Source: Phaeobacter sp. (GTDB taxonomy: Bacteria; Pseudomonadota; Alphaproteobacteria; Rhodobacterales; Rhodobacteraceae). Taken from it: a stretch of DNA of 64,000 bases. Where the stretch lies: NCBI RefSeq assembly GCF_022825805.1, contig NZ_JAJDWC010000028.1, positions 1-64,000 on the forward strand. Reading direction: 5' to 3'. Of the stretch, positions 34,576-43,783 are shown piece after piece. Every line of letters begins with the position of its first letter. Position 1 is the first letter of the stretch. The notes under the pieces were generated by a model, which did not search any database, had not been told where the DNA came from, and saw only the letters and a program-made list of their open reading frames with translations. Both the position numbers and the translations under genes were made by a program.

Positions 34576-35256
34576 ATGATCCCCTCTTCCTTCCCGAGCA
34601 AAGATGAGATCGCCCGCCTATCCGCCCGCATGCTGCTGGAGATTGGCGCGGTGAACTTCAACACCGAAACGCCCTACACGCTAGCCTCCGGTCTGCCATC
34701 GCCCAGCTATATCGATTGCCGCAAGCTGATCTCCTTTCCGCGCATCCGCTCGACCTTGATGGATTTCATGGTGGTCACCGTGATGCGGGATGCGGGCTTT
34801 GAAGCCTTCGACAATATCGCCGGCGGCGAAACCGCAGGCATTCCCTTTGCAGCCCTGGTGGCAGAGCGCATGGCGCTGCCGATGAGCTATGTGCGCAAAA
34901 AGCCGAAGGGCTATGGCCGCAACGCCCGGATCGAGGGCGCCATGCAAGAGGGCGAGCGGGTGCTGCTGGTTGAGGATCTGACAACCGATGGCGGCTCCAA
35001 ACTGTCCTTCGTGGATGCGATCCGCGAAACAGGCGCCAGCTGTGGTCACACGGCGGTGATCTTCTACTACGACATCTTCCCGGAAACCACCAAAACCCTG
35101 GGCGATCACGGGGTTGCGCTGCATTACCTGTGCACCTGGTGGGACGTGCTGGCGGAGGCCCGCCAACAAGAGGCTTTCTCTGCAGCCACACTGGATGAGG
35201 TGGAGCGCTTCCTGAAGGGCCCTCGCGCTTGGCAAGAGGCGCACGCTGCGGGCTGA
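34576..35256 (+). CDS. pyrE: orotate phosphoribosyltransferase
   Basis: 226 residues from ATG at 34576 with AAGGACA upstream. It converts orotate and PRPP to OMP. The substrate segment is [22 protein letters not shown] (about 24-45) and the PRPP-binding loop is [23 protein letters not shown] (about 131-153). At 226 residues it is of the ordinary type. The in-frame stretch upstream of the ATG is the repeat element, not protein. Followed by a strong terminator. Confidence 0.95.
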   Translation: MIPSSFPSKDEIARLSARMLLEIGAVNFNTETPYTLASGLPSPSYIDCRKLISFPRIRSTLMDFMVVTVMRDAGFEAFDNIAGGETAGIPFAALVAERMALPMSYVRKKPKGYGRNARIEGAMQEGERVLLVEDLTTDGGSKLSFVDAIRETGASCGHTAVIFYYDIFPETTKTLGDHGVALHYLCTWWDVLAEARQQEAFSAATLDEVERFLKGPRAWQEAHAAG

Positions 35257-35374
35257 GGCTCAAGTCCAGCGCAGATCGCACGTCAGGCCCGCCCAGTCCA
35301 GCTCAGCGCCCATAAGGCCGATGGGGCACGGAGCTCCGAGCAGCTTGTTTATGATATAAGCAGCCACAAAACAA

Positions 35375-35402
35375 AAAGGCATCGCAACTCTGCGGTGCCT
35401 TT
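35375..35402 (+). terminator. rho-independent terminator after pyrE
   Basis: AAAGGCATCGCA (35375-35386) pairs with TGCGGTGCCTTT (35391-35402), a 12-bp stem with one G-T pair and a 4-base loop; A and T tracts sit at its base. It ends the pyrC-pyrE unit. Confidence 0.85.
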
Positions 35403-35689
35403 GCCATTTGGACGGACGGTTGCCCGCACCGCTCAGCGCCTAACCGCAGGCAGCAGAAGCCAAATTACGCCGCCAGACGATTTTACGCGGGTCTTTGGCG
35501 CATATGTTAGCACCACAACGCGAGGGCGGCAAAAGAGCGAACCGCCACATGATCCCACAAGGCGTTCGCAGGTTGCCCACAAGTGGCGGGCGCTTATCCA
35601 CAGGTGATCAACAGGCCATCAACAGGGTTTTCCCGATAGCCATCACCCCGAAAAATACGCTATGTACGATGCAAAAATCGAGAGCTGCA
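35403..35689. promoter_or_regulatory. dnaB upstream region with a DnaA-box-like word
   Basis: The gap ahead of dnaB contains TTATCCACA (35594-35602) in the context cgcTTATCCACAggtgatc, a related TTGCCCACA at 35573-35581, and two ATCAACAGG words just downstream. DnaA could regulate dnaB from here, but too few boxes are present to propose an origin. An in-frame 65-codon extension of dnaB crosses this region and is judged non-coding. Confidence 0.35.
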
Positions 35690-37201
35690 ATGAACGACAT
35701 CACGCCTTTTGACCCCAATTTGCCCTCTGCGCCACAGGGCGAGGATGCTGCCGCCGACGATGCCGCTGTTCTGCCGCACTCCGTGGAGGCGGAACAACAG
35801 CTTTTGGGTGCGATCCTCACCAACAATGATGTCTATGACAGGGTCGCCTCGATCATCACATCGGCGCATTTCTACGATCCGGTTCATGCGCGCATCTATG
35901 AAATTGCAGCGGCCCGCATTTCGAAAAACGCGCTGGCCTCACCGGTGACGCTCAAGGCCTTCATGGAAGATGACGAAGGGCTGCGCGAGTTGGGCGGCCC
36001 GGCGTATCTGGCGAAGCTTGCAGGCGCATCGATCTCTGCCTTTGCGGTGCGCGACTATGCGCAGATGATTTATGACCTGGCGATCCGGCGCGAATTGATC
36101 GCCCTGGGCCGCAGCATCGCCGACAAGGCCCGCCGCGTAGATGTGGCCTCAGAGCCCAAAGAACAGATCGTCGAAGCCGAACAATCGCTTTATAAATTGG
36201 CCGAACAAGGCCAGACGGAAAGCGGCTTCAAATCCTTCCTGAAGGCCGTCACCGAAGCGGTGAATGTCACCAACGAGGCCTATCAACGCGGTGGCGGCAT
36301 GGCCGGGATTTCCACCGGACTGTCGGATCTCGACAAACAGCTTGGTGGTCTGCACCCCTCTGACCTTTTGATCCTTGCGGGACGCCCGTCGATGGGGAAA
36401 ACCTCCCTTGCGACAAACGTCGCCTTCAATGTTGCGAAGGCCTACAAACGTGGCACCAAACCCGATGGCACCGAAGGCGCAGTGGATGGCGGCGTGGTCG
36501 GGTTTTTCTCGCTCGAAATGTCCGCCGAACAGCTGGCTGGCCGTATCCTCGCCGAAGCCTCGGAAATCTCCTCGCATAAAATTCGTCAGGGCGACATGAC
36601 AGAGGATGAATTCCGCCGGTTCGTGCAAGCGGCAAAGGATCTCGAAAGCTGCCCACTGTTCATCGATGACACCCCCGCCCTGCCGATCTCACAGTTGGCC
36701 GCGCGGGCGCGCCGTCTGAAACGGACCCATGGGCTTGATCTCTTGGTGATCGACTATCTGCAGCTGTGCCGTGGTATGGCCGACAACCGCGTGAACGAGA
36801 TTGCCGAAATCTCCATGGGGATGAAAGCCATCGCCAAAGAGCTGAACATCCCGGTGATCGCCCTGTCCCAGCTGTCGCGCCAGGTGGAAAGCCGTGAAGA
36901 CAAACGCCCCCAGCTGTCGGACCTGCGGGAATCGGGATCGATCGAACAGGATGCCGATGTGGTGATGTTCGTGTTTCGCGAGGAATACTACAAAGAACGC
37001 GAAAAACCCGGCGATCACGAATTGGACAAGATGGAAGAGTGGAAACAGGCGATGGAGCGGCTCCATGCCAAAGCCGAAGTGATCGTCGGCAAACAGCGCC
37101 ACGGCCCCATCGGCACCGTGGAGCTTGCGTTTGAGGCGCAGTTCACCCGCTTCGGCAACCTCGCCAAAGCCTGGCAGCAGGAACACGCGCCGGAATACTG
37201 A
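35690..37201 (+). CDS. dnaB: replicative DNA helicase
   Basis: 503 residues from ATG at 35690 (MNDITPFDPNL); an ATG 7 codons earlier is possible. The hexameric helicase at the replication fork. The N-terminal primase-interaction domain (LPHSVEAEQQLLGAIL onward, about 23-130) is followed by a RecA-fold: Walker A AGRPSMGKTSLA (about 227-238), FFSLEMSAEQLAGR (about 273-286), Walker B LDLLVIDYLQL (about 347-357), and sensor loop ALSQLSRQVESREDKRPQLSD through SGSIEQDADVV. No intein interrupts these motifs. Confidence 0.97.
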   Translation: MNDITPFDPNLPSAPQGEDAAADDAAVLPHSVEAEQQLLGAILTNNDVYDRVASIITSAHFYDPVHARIYEIAAARISKNALASPVTLKAFMEDDEGLRELGGPAYLAKLAGASISAFAVRDYAQMIYDLAIRRELIALGRSIADKARRVDVASEPKEQIVEAEQSLYKLAEQGQTESGFKSFLKAVTEAVNVTNEAYQRGGGMAGISTGLSDLDKQLGGLHPSDLLILAGRPSMGKTSLATNVAFNVAKAYKRGTKPDGTEGAVDGGVVGFFSLEMSAEQLAGRILAEASEISSHKIRQGDMTEDEFRRFVQAAKDLESCPLFIDDTPALPISQLAARARRLKRTHGLDLLVIDYLQLCRGMADNRVNEIAEISMGMKAIAKELNIPVIALSQLSRQVESREDKRPQLSDLRESGSIEQDADVVMFVFREEYYKEREKPGDHELDKMEEWKQAMERLHAKAEVIVGKQRHGPIGTVELAFEAQFTRFGNLAKAWQQEHAPEY

Positions 37202-37209
37202 CCCTACAT

Positions 37210-37254
37210 AGCCCGGCGGCACCAGAGACACTGGCCATCTGCTGCCGCCGGGCT
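37210..37254. terminator. perfect 12-bp inverted repeat after dnaB
   Basis: AGCCCGGCGGCA (37210-37221) is matched inverted by TGCCGCCGGGCT (37243-37254), with an inner CCAG-agaca-CTGG stem. It begins 9 bases after the dnaB stop. No T run follows, so it is a 3'-end structure of uncertain type. Confidence 0.5.
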
Positions 37255-37488
37255 GGGCATACCCGCCCCTGTCGGTGGTGGGCAACCTCCGGCCCCAGAT
37301 GGTTTGCAGCTGGATTGGTCATCGCGGATCCGACGAAATCGTTTGCCACTCGGCAAAAGGCCCGCCCTGCGGTGCAGCCCGCCCATCTCCAATCTGCTTC
37401 GCTGCAAAACACGCCGAAGACCGCTCAAGCCGGGGTCAGAATGCTGTTTCCCTCTTGACCTGTGGTGCGCCCATGTCATGAACAGCCC

Positions 37489-38526
37489 ATGAGTACCGCA
37501 AAACTGACAATCAACCTCGACGCGCTGGCCACCAACTGGCGTAATCTGGATGCCCTCACCACCTGCGAAACCGCAGCCGTGGTCAAAGCCAATGGCTATG
37601 GCCTGGATGCCGGACGGGTGGGCCAGGCGCTCGCCAAGGCTGGCGCCCGCAACTTTTTCGTGGCCGCCGCCGAAGAAGGCGTGGCGCTGCGTCGTGCAAT
37701 TGGTGCCGGTCCGGGAATTTCAGTGTTTTCCGGTCACATGGAGGGCGACAGCAAACTTCTGCGGGAGTTCCAGCTGACGCCCATGCTCAACTCGCTTGAC
37801 CAGATGTTGCGCCACTTTGAGGTGCTGCCCGGGCATAGTTTCGGCGTGCAGCTGGACACCGGCATGAACCGCCTCGGCATGGAGGCTGCCGAATGGGCCG
37901 CCGTGCGCGACATCGCCCTTGGCCAGCAGCCGGTTCTGCTGATGTCGCATCTGGCCTGCGCGGATGAGCCAAACCACCCGATGAATGCACAGCAACTGCA
38001 GACCTTCATCGAGCTGACCAATGGGTTGGACGTGCCCCGCTCCCTTGCGGCCACCGGAGGGCTCTTGCTTGGGCGCAACTATCACTTTGACCTCTGTCGT
38101 CCCGGAATTGGCCTCTATGGCGGTCTGCCCTTCAGCGACGGGTTGCCGGTTGTGCAGTTGGACCTGCCGGTGATCCAAACCCGCGACCTCGATGTGGGCG
38201 AAACCGTGGGCTACGGCAATGCCTGGACCGCCGCCCGCCCAAGCCGGATCGCAACCGTTGCCGCGGGCTATGCGGATGGGCTGCACCGTGCCCTTGGCGC
38301 TGGTGAGATTGGCGTATTCGCGGGACAGACCCGTTGCCCGGTGGTTGGGCGCGTGTCCATGGATCTGATCACCGTGGACATCACCGATCTGGCAGACACC
38401 CCCGATCATCTGACCATCCTGGATGAACAGCAAACCGTCGACATGCTGGCCGATGCAGCAGGCACCATTGGCTATGAGCTGCTGACCTCTTTGGGCGCGC
38501 GCTATGCACGGAGCTACACCGGATGA
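37489..38526 (+). CDS. alr: alanine racemase
   Basis: 345 residues from ATG at 37489 ([18 protein letters not shown]). A PLP enzyme making D-alanine for peptidoglycan. The PLP lysine lies in [13 protein letters not shown] (about 27-39), [10 protein letters not shown] at about 122-131 is the conserved TGMxRxG motif, and VGYGNAWTA near 237 is the GYG motif; [16 protein letters not shown] (about 284-299) follows. Its stop overlaps the mlaE start (ATGA), linking a wall enzyme with an outer-membrane lipid transporter. Confidence 0.95.
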   Translation: MSTAKLTINLDALATNWRNLDALTTCETAAVVKANGYGLDAGRVGQALAKAGARNFFVAAAEEGVALRRAIGAGPGISVFSGHMEGDSKLLREFQLTPMLNSLDQMLRHFEVLPGHSFGVQLDTGMNRLGMEAAEWAAVRDIALGQQPVLLMSHLACADEPNHPMNAQQLQTFIELTNGLDVPRSLAATGGLLLGRNYHFDLCRPGIGLYGGLPFSDGLPVVQLDLPVIQTRDLDVGETVGYGNAWTAARPSRIATVAAGYADGLHRALGAGEIGVFAGQTRCPVVGRVSMDLITVDITDLADTPDHLTILDEQQTVDMLADAAGTIGYELLTSLGARYARSYTG

Positions 38527-39323
38527 GCCAACCTTCGCCGCTCTCGCCCATCGGCGCCCTGGCGCGCCTGGGGCAAATGGTGCTTGGCGCGCTCGGCGCT
38601 GTGGGCCGGGTGGCGATCTTCGGGCTGTCGACCTTCAGCCATATGCTGCGCCCGCCCTTTTACCCACGTGAGGTACTGAATGCGCTGCTGCAGGTTGGCT
38701 GGCTCTCGTTGCCGGTTGTTGGGCTCACGGCGATTTTCACCGGTGGCGCGTTGGCGTTGCAGATCTATGCTGGTGGCGCTCGCTTCAACGCCGAAGCGGT
38801 GGTGCCACAGATCGTTGCCATCGGTATGGTGCGCGAACTCGGTCCCGTTCTGGTCGGTCTGATGATCGCCGCAAGGGTCACCTCGTCCATCGCCGCTGAA
38901 ATCGCAACAATGAAAGTGACCGAACAGATCGACGCGCTGGTGACCCTCTCGACCCATCCGATGAAATATCTGGTCGCGCCCCGTGTTCTGGCCGCGCTGA
39001 TCACCGTACCGGTCCTGGTGGGGGTTGGCGATATCATCGGGATCATGGGCGGTTACATCGTGGCGACGCAGAACCTCGGCTTTAATCCTGCGGCCTATCT
39101 CAAGAACACGGTGGATTTCCTGGAGCTGCGCGACATCGTCTCCTCGCTGGTCAAAGGCGCGGCCTTTGGTACCATCGCCGCCACCATGGGCTGTTACTAT
39201 GGCATGCAGTCTGGCCGCGGTGCCCAAGGCGTGGGTCGCGCCACCAAAGGCTCGGTGGAGGCTGCGGCCGTGCTGATCCTAGCTGCCAACTTTGTTCTGA
39301 CCGGGGTGTTCTTCTCGCTATGA
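38523..39323 (+). CDS. mlaE: MlaE-type ABC transporter permease
   Basis: 266 residues. Inner-membrane permease of the Mla/MCE phospholipid transport family. Hydrophobic helices run through the protein; family text includes [20 protein letters not shown] (about 69-88), [40 protein letters not shown] (about 99-138, the coupling-helix region) and [13 protein letters not shown]. It overlaps both alr and mlaF by four bases. No MCE (MlaD) gene follows, unlike the E. coli mla operon. Confidence 0.92.
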   Translation: MSQPSPLSPIGALARLGQMVLGALGAVGRVAIFGLSTFSHMLRPPFYPREVLNALLQVGWLSLPVVGLTAIFTGGALALQIYAGGARFNAEAVVPQIVAIGMVRELGPVLVGLMIAARVTSSIAAEIATMKVTEQIDALVTLSTHPMKYLVAPRVLAALITVPVLVGVGDIIGIMGGYIVATQNLGFNPAAYLKNTVDFLELRDIVSSLVKGAAFGTIAATMGCYYGMQSGRGAQGVGRATKGSVEAAAVLILAANFVLTGVFFSL

Positions 39324-40066
39324 TCCGACTGGAAAACGTCCATAAGGCCTTTGGCGACAACAAGGTATTGCAGGGCATGACCCTGACGATCCCCAAGGGC
39401 ACCTCCATGGTGATCATCGGCGGCTCGGGCACCGGCAAATCCGTAGCTCTCAAGAGCATCCTCGGCCTGATCAAACCCGACAGTGGCACCATTCATGTCG
39501 ATGGCAAACCGGCAGACAGCGGTGATCGCGATGCGTTTCTCGCGCGGTTTGGCATGTTGTTTCAGGGCGCGGCCCTGTTTGACTCGCTGCCGGTTTGGCA
39601 AAACGTGGCCTTCCGCCTGTTGCGCGGATCGCTCAAACGCCCCACCGAAGAAGCCCGCGCAATCGCCATCGACAAACTGCGCCGCGTGGGGCTGAAGGCC
39701 GATGTGGCCGACCGCCTGCCCGCAGAGCTGTCCGGCGGCATGCAAAAACGCGTGGGCCTTGCGCGCGCGATCGCCGCAGAGCCGGAGATCATCTTTTTCG
39801 ATGAGCCGACCACGGGCCTCGACCCGATCATGTCGGGCGTGATCAACGACCTGATCCGCGAGATCGTGGTGGAAATGGGCGCAACCGCGATGACCATCAC
39901 CCACGACATGACCTCAGTCCGCGCCATTGCCGACAATGTGGCCATGCTGCACGCAGGCGTGATCCAATGGACCGGTCCGGTCGCCGAGATGGATGCATCG
40001 GGCGATCCCTACATGGAGCAATTCATCCACGGCCGCGCGGAGGGCCCAATCGAGGCGGTGCGGTGA
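39320..40066 (+). CDS. mlaF: MlaF-type ABC transporter ATP-binding protein
   Basis: 248 residues. ATPase partner of MlaE. Walker A is GGSGTGKSVALKS (about 34-46), Q-loop LFQGAALFDSL, signature LSGGMQKRVGLARAI (about 136-150), Walker B IIFFDEPTTGLDPI (about 156-169), and the H-loop TITHDM. The LSGGMQKR form is typical of the Mla/TGD ATPases. Coupled to mlaE by ATGA. Confidence 0.93.
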   Translation: MIRLENVHKAFGDNKVLQGMTLTIPKGTSMVIIGGSGTGKSVALKSILGLIKPDSGTIHVDGKPADSGDRDAFLARFGMLFQGAALFDSLPVWQNVAFRLLRGSLKRPTEEARAIAIDKLRRVGLKADVADRLPAELSGGMQKRVGLARAIAAEPEIIFFDEPTTGLDPIMSGVINDLIREIVVEMGATAMTITHDMTSVRAIADNVAMLHAGVIQWTGPVAEMDASGDPYMEQFIHGRAEGPIEAVR

Positions 40067-40651
40067 GGCATGCCCAAGGATTGCCTTGCGCTATATAGCC
40101 TTCTTAGCTCCTCCCAGAACCCTTATGCGGTTGCGATGTTCTACATCAACCTGGCCCTGCATATTGTCGCCGACTTTTCCCTGATCACTAAACGACGGCA
40201 TGGGCAAACCTAGTCCCACATCGCGATCGGGATCGCCTCTTCACCTCTCTAATCCGACTTGCTGGCGGCAAACTGGGTATCGCCCGGCTCTTGCCGCGAG
40301 ACCTGGACAGGCTGATTTTTGTGCTGCTGTTCACCAACACCATGCTTGACTGCGCTGCCCAAGCGTTTCGCAACAAGCTGCGCCCGAGCCTGAATGATGC
40401 GTTTGTCCTCCTCCTCATTGCCGCCCCGCCCACAATGGGCTACGCTGCAAGCATCCCCGCAAAACCAGTATGCGAAGACCGCTTATGGTAGGAAGCGTTG
40501 TCCCCCTTTTCACCTTCCCCAAATACTCCCGCCGGAGGCTTCCTTCACAAGGCCATAGAAGCCTCAGCAGGAAAGGTTCACGGAGTTTTCCCCTTTCCAA
40601 TCTGGTTCGGAAAACCCAAATCTGGGCGGAATTGCATGAAAACGAGCCGCC
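40067..40651. other. 585-base gap with no recognised gene
   Basis: Short overlapping frames exist on both strands (plus 40291-40491, minus 40188-40433), but neither has a clear ribosome site or recognisable domain. The region appears somewhat less GC-rich than its neighbours and may hold a decayed gene. The 3' part carries a copy of the dispersed CCGCCGGAGGC repeat (40513-40539). Confidence 0.4.
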
Positions 40652-41095
40652 ATGACCCTCCGCCTCCTCACCCTATCTTTGCTGATCCTCTACCCTGTCG
40701 CGTGGTTTACGCCCTTGATACGGGCAGGATTGTTGCCGATTTTTGGGCTGAACGAGATTTCAGTGATCACAGGCCTGCAGTCCCTTTGGGGCAGTGACGA
40801 GGTGCTGGCGTTGATCGTCACCGTCTTTGCGATCTTTGCGCCCTACCTCAAAACCATTGGTCTTGCGCTGGTGCAGTGGCAACTGCTGGATCCCAGGCTT
40901 CACCCCGTTTTGCATGTCCTCGGCAAACTTGCGATGGCAGATATCTTTCTGATCGCGCTCTACATTACACTGGTGAAAGGCATTGGCTATGCCACCATTG
41001 AACCTGCCTGGGGTCTCTACCTGTTTTCGGCCTGCATTATAGCCTCGCTATGTCTATCGCTGGTGAGCGAAACCATAAATAAACAAACCCCATAG
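40652..41095 (+). CDS. paraquat-inducible protein A-like membrane protein (single module)
   Basis: 147 residues with four hydrophobic segments (LLTLSLLILYPVAWFTPLI; VLALIVTVFAIFAPYLKTIG; MADIFLIALYITLVKGIGY; LYLFSACIIASLCLSLV). The pattern and FAPYLKTIGL...W / GKLAMADIFLIALY match one half of PqiA; E. coli PqiA has two such halves and zinc-ribbon cysteines, none of which occur here. PqiA-like proteins accompany MCE lipid transporters, so proximity to mlaEF may be meaningful. The start is not supported by a strong site. Confidence 0.72.
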   Translation: MTLRLLTLSLLILYPVAWFTPLIRAGLLPIFGLNEISVITGLQSLWGSDEVLALIVTVFAIFAPYLKTIGLALVQWQLLDPRLHPVLHVLGKLAMADIFLIALYITLVKGIGYATIEPAWGLYLFSACIIASLCLSLVSETINKQTP

Positions 41096-41096
41096 T

Positions 41097-41206
41097 GGGG
41101 GCGCTGCCCCCGGCCTGCGGCCTCCCCCGGGATTTTTGGGGCAAGAGGAAGAGTGGGCTGTTTTCCTCTTGCCATAAATATCCCGGAGCGCGAGGCAGAG
41201 CCTCGC
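41097..41206. repeat. palindrome-rich intergenic element
   Basis: Three stems lie in a row: GGGGGC-gct-GCCCCC (41097-41111), GGCAAGAGGAA (41140-41150) with TTCCTCTTGCC (41163-41173), and GCGAGGC-aga-GCCTCGC (41190-41206). The CCTCTTGCC(A)TAAATATCCC segment matches the element before pyrE. It probably acts as a 3' end for the pqiA-like gene and is likely one copy of a dispersed element. Confidence 0.65.
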
Positions 41207-41268
41207 ATCTGACATTCGCGTCAACGCGCACTCTTGAACAAACCGGAAACATCTGCAAGATCAGCCCC

Positions 41269-42633
41269 ATGGCAAAAACAACCTATTCCTGCTCTGCGTG
41301 CGGAGCCTCTTTCTCAAAATGGTCCGGGCGCTGCGATGGTTGCGGTGAATGGAACAGCATCACCGAAGACAAAGGCCTCTCCAAGGGCGGTCCTGCCTCC
41401 AAGTCTCTTGGCATGCGGCGGGGCAAGACCATCCCCTTGAGTGATCTGGCGACCGAAGAGACACCGCCGCCACGTACCTGCTGTGGTGTTGGCGAGCTGG
41501 ACCGTGTCCTTGGCGGCGGGCTGGTGCCTGCCTCGGCCATTCTTGTGGGCGGCGATCCCGGGATCGGCAAATCCACCCTCCTGCTGCAGGCGGCTGCGCA
41601 GTTTGCCCATAGTGGCCTGAAGACGATCTATGTCAGCGGCGAAGAGGCCAGCGCTCAGGTTCGGATGCGCGCACAGCGGCTTGGCCTGGCAAAGGCGCCT
41701 GTGAAACTGGCCGCTGAAACAAATCTGCGCGACATCCTGACCACGCTGGAGGCGGAAAAACCACAACTCGCCATCATCGATTCTATCCAGACCATGTGGG
41801 CCGATCACGTTGACAGCGCCCCCGGTTCTGTCAGCCAGGTGCGCGCCGCAGCGCATGAATTGACGACCTTCGCCAAAACCAACGGGATTTCGATCATCAT
41901 GGTCGGCCATGTCACCAAGGAGGGCCAAATCGCAGGGCCGCGCGTGGTGGAACATATGGTCGATACCGTGCTCTATTTCGAAGGCGAGCGCGGCCACCAA
42001 TTCCGCATTTTACGGGCGGTGAAAAACCGCTTTGGTCCTGCTGACGAGATTGGTGTGTTTGAAATGACCGGCGGCGGCCTGAGCGAGGTGGTGAACCCCT
42101 CGGCTCTGTTCCTGTCAGAACGCGGCAACCCATCACCGGGATCCGTGGTGTTTTCCGGCATCGAAGGCACGCGGCCCGTGTTGGTGGAGATGCAGGCCCT
42201 TGTGGCGCCATCCCCGCATTCACAGCCCAGACGCGCCGTTGTGGGATGGGACAGCTCGCGCCTTGCTATGATCCTTGCGGTGCTTGAGGCCCGCTGTGGG
42301 ATCCCGTTTGCGGGCTTGGATGTTTATTTGAATGTCGCGGGAGGCATGAAGATCTCGGAACCGGCGGCTGATCTTGCGGTTGCCGCTGCGCTGCTGAGTG
42401 CGCGAGAAGACACCGCCCTGCCACGCGATACGGTGGTATTTGGAGAAATATCGCTCTCAGGAGCCCTTCGACCCGCACCTCAGACGGAAAACCGGTTGAA
42501 AGAAGCGCAAAAACTTGGTTTCACGGCTGCTATAGCACCGGGTGGCGGCAAATCCGTATCGATCGAAGGGCTGGCGCAGCGTCAGGCCTCCGATTTGGCG
42601 GGATTTGTCGGAGACTACTTCGGCGCCGGCTAG
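41269..42633 (+). CDS. radA: DNA repair protein RadA
   Basis: 454 residues from ATG at 41269 (MAKTTYSCSACG). A RecA-like helicase that promotes branch migration in recombination. The N-terminal zinc finger has YSCSACGASFSKWSGRCDGCGEWN (split CxxC...CxxC), Walker A is GGDPGIGKSTLLLQ (about 91-104), the RadA-specific KNRFGPADEIGVFEM motif sits near 247-261, and a Lon-type C-terminal domain follows (CGIPFAGLDVYLNVAGG...SEPAADLAVAAAL). A 58-codon upstream extension lies in the repeat element and is not coding. Confidence 0.96.
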   Translation: MAKTTYSCSACGASFSKWSGRCDGCGEWNSITEDKGLSKGGPASKSLGMRRGKTIPLSDLATEETPPPRTCCGVGELDRVLGGGLVPASAILVGGDPGIGKSTLLLQAAAQFAHSGLKTIYVSGEEASAQVRMRAQRLGLAKAPVKLAAETNLRDILTTLEAEKPQLAIIDSIQTMWADHVDSAPGSVSQVRAAAHELTTFAKTNGISIIMVGHVTKEGQIAGPRVVEHMVDTVLYFEGERGHQFRILRAVKNRFGPADEIGVFEMTGGGLSEVVNPSALFLSERGNPSPGSVVFSGIEGTRPVLVEMQALVAPSPHSQPRRAVVGWDSSRLAMILAVLEARCGIPFAGLDVYLNVAGGMKISEPAADLAVAAALLSAREDTALPRDTVVFGEISLSGALRPAPQTENRLKEAQKLGFTAAIAPGGGKSVSIEGLAQRQASDLAGFVGDYFGAG

Positions 42634-42674
42634 TGCCGCATAAAATACGGACCGCAGGTTAACGGGCGAGGGAC

Positions 42675-43229
42675 ATGGAAGGTTTCACCATTATCGACGG
42701 GGTTGTGGCCCTGGTCATCGTTGTATCAGCGCTTTTGGCCTATTCACGCGGTTTTGTCCGCGAGGCTATGGCAATTGCCGGATGGATTGCTGCGGCGGTG
42801 CTTGCGTTTCTTTTCGCACCACAGGTAGAGCCGCTGATGGCGGAGATCCCGGTGATCGGCGAATTCATCGCTGACAGCTGTGAACTGTCTATTATCGCCG
42901 CATTTGCCGCCGTTTTTGCCATCGCCTTGATTGTGGTGTCTTTCTTCACACCGCTGTTTGCCTCGCTGGTACAGCGTTCTGCCCTTGGCGGGTTGGATCA
43001 GGGCATCGGCTTCTTCTTTGGGGTGCTGCGGGGCATCCTGCTCGTTGCGATTTCCTTCTTCCTCTATAACGTTGTGATGACGGGTCAGAGCTTTACCATC
43101 GTTGATGACAGCCGATCCGCAGTCGTGTTTGAACGGATGATTGGCAAGATCGAAGAGCGCAACCCGGAAGATGCGCTTGGTTGGGTCACCAGCCAATATG
43201 AAACGCTGATCAGCGCCTGCAACCGCTGA
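42675..43229 (+). CDS. cvpA: CvpA family membrane protein
   Basis: 184 residues with four hydrophobic segments and the family hallmark YSRGFVREAMAIAGWIAAAVLAF (about 23-45) and DQGIGFFFGVLRGILLVAI (about 113-131). CvpA is needed for colicin V production and stress or envelope functions in E. coli, where it lies just before purF. Here purF follows after one inserted Hint gene. A strong terminator comes next. Confidence 0.9.
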   Translation: MEGFTIIDGVVALVIVVSALLAYSRGFVREAMAIAGWIAAAVLAFLFAPQVEPLMAEIPVIGEFIADSCELSIIAAFAAVFAIALIVVSFFTPLFASLVQRSALGGLDQGIGFFFGVLRGILLVAISFFLYNVVMTGQSFTIVDDSRSAVVFERMIGKIEERNPEDALGWVTSQYETLISACNR

Positions 43230-43265
43230 TCCCTGCCCCTTATCGGGTCAGAGCCAGATGTGATC

Positions 43266-43290
43266 GAGCGCCCTTTGGGGCGCTCTTTTT
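43266..43290 (+). terminator. rho-independent terminator after cvpA
   Basis: GAGCGCCC pairs with GGGGCGCTC across a short TTT loop, followed by TTTTT. It lies 37 bases after the cvpA stop. Confidence 0.88.
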
Positions 43291-43783
43291 ATTGTGACCC
43301 TCGGGTGCCAGGCGACGGCCGTGCCGGTTTAGGCAGTGCAAACACAACTCGCAAAACAGAAGTCCTGTTAGGCAACAGCGGCCGGTCAAAGCGGCGCGAA
43401 GGCGCACCGCAGCTGGGAAATCTCAGCCGAGACACTTGTGAAAATTCAACAAACAGGTGCACTTGCGCCTCCGCCTGCGCATTAACACTGATTAACATGA
43501 AAAAGCCTTATTAACGCTTTATTAACCAATAAGAATCGGATCTAGACGGTCTTATTTCGGGGCTTCCCGAAGACACGAAGAGCGGTGCGAAGACCCAAAA
43601 GAGTTAACAAATCCTGTGATTTTTTCGCAATATCGGGTCCAATCGGGCAAATTGGGCAGGATTATCCCCCGAAAACCCCTGGTTTGTCTCATTCGGCCCA
43701 AAGCTTGCCCCATTTCCGTCCCAATTCGCAGCGCACATTGGTGTCAGACAGAACGTCACCCACTCGTTTAGAAGGACATCGCC
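43291..43783. promoter_or_regulatory. long upstream region of the Hint gene with a CtrA-type site
   Basis: TTAA-CGCTTTA-TTAAC at 43511-43526 matches the full CtrA consensus TTAA-N7-TTAAC exactly; a second pair TTAA-N6-TTAAC lies at 43482-43496 with one base less spacing. Both sit about 260-300 bases before the Hint start in a more A/T-rich stretch. A third TTAAC is at 43603. The remainder shows short ATCGGG-type repeats near 43633-43660 and no gene. Confidence 0.5.

Noticed and set aside
35495..35689. 65-codon N-terminal extension of dnaB
   Set aside because: It crosses the promoter region with DnaA-box-like words and is not part of the DnaB family N-terminus.
40188..40491. Small ORFs in the mlaF-pqiA gap (81 aa minus, 66 aa plus)
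   Set aside because: They overlap each other, lack ribosome sites and resemble no domain I know; kept as a gap description only.
41095..41268. 58-codon extension of RadA
   Set aside because: It translates the palindromic repeat element; RadA proteins begin at the zinc-finger start MAKTTYSCSACG.
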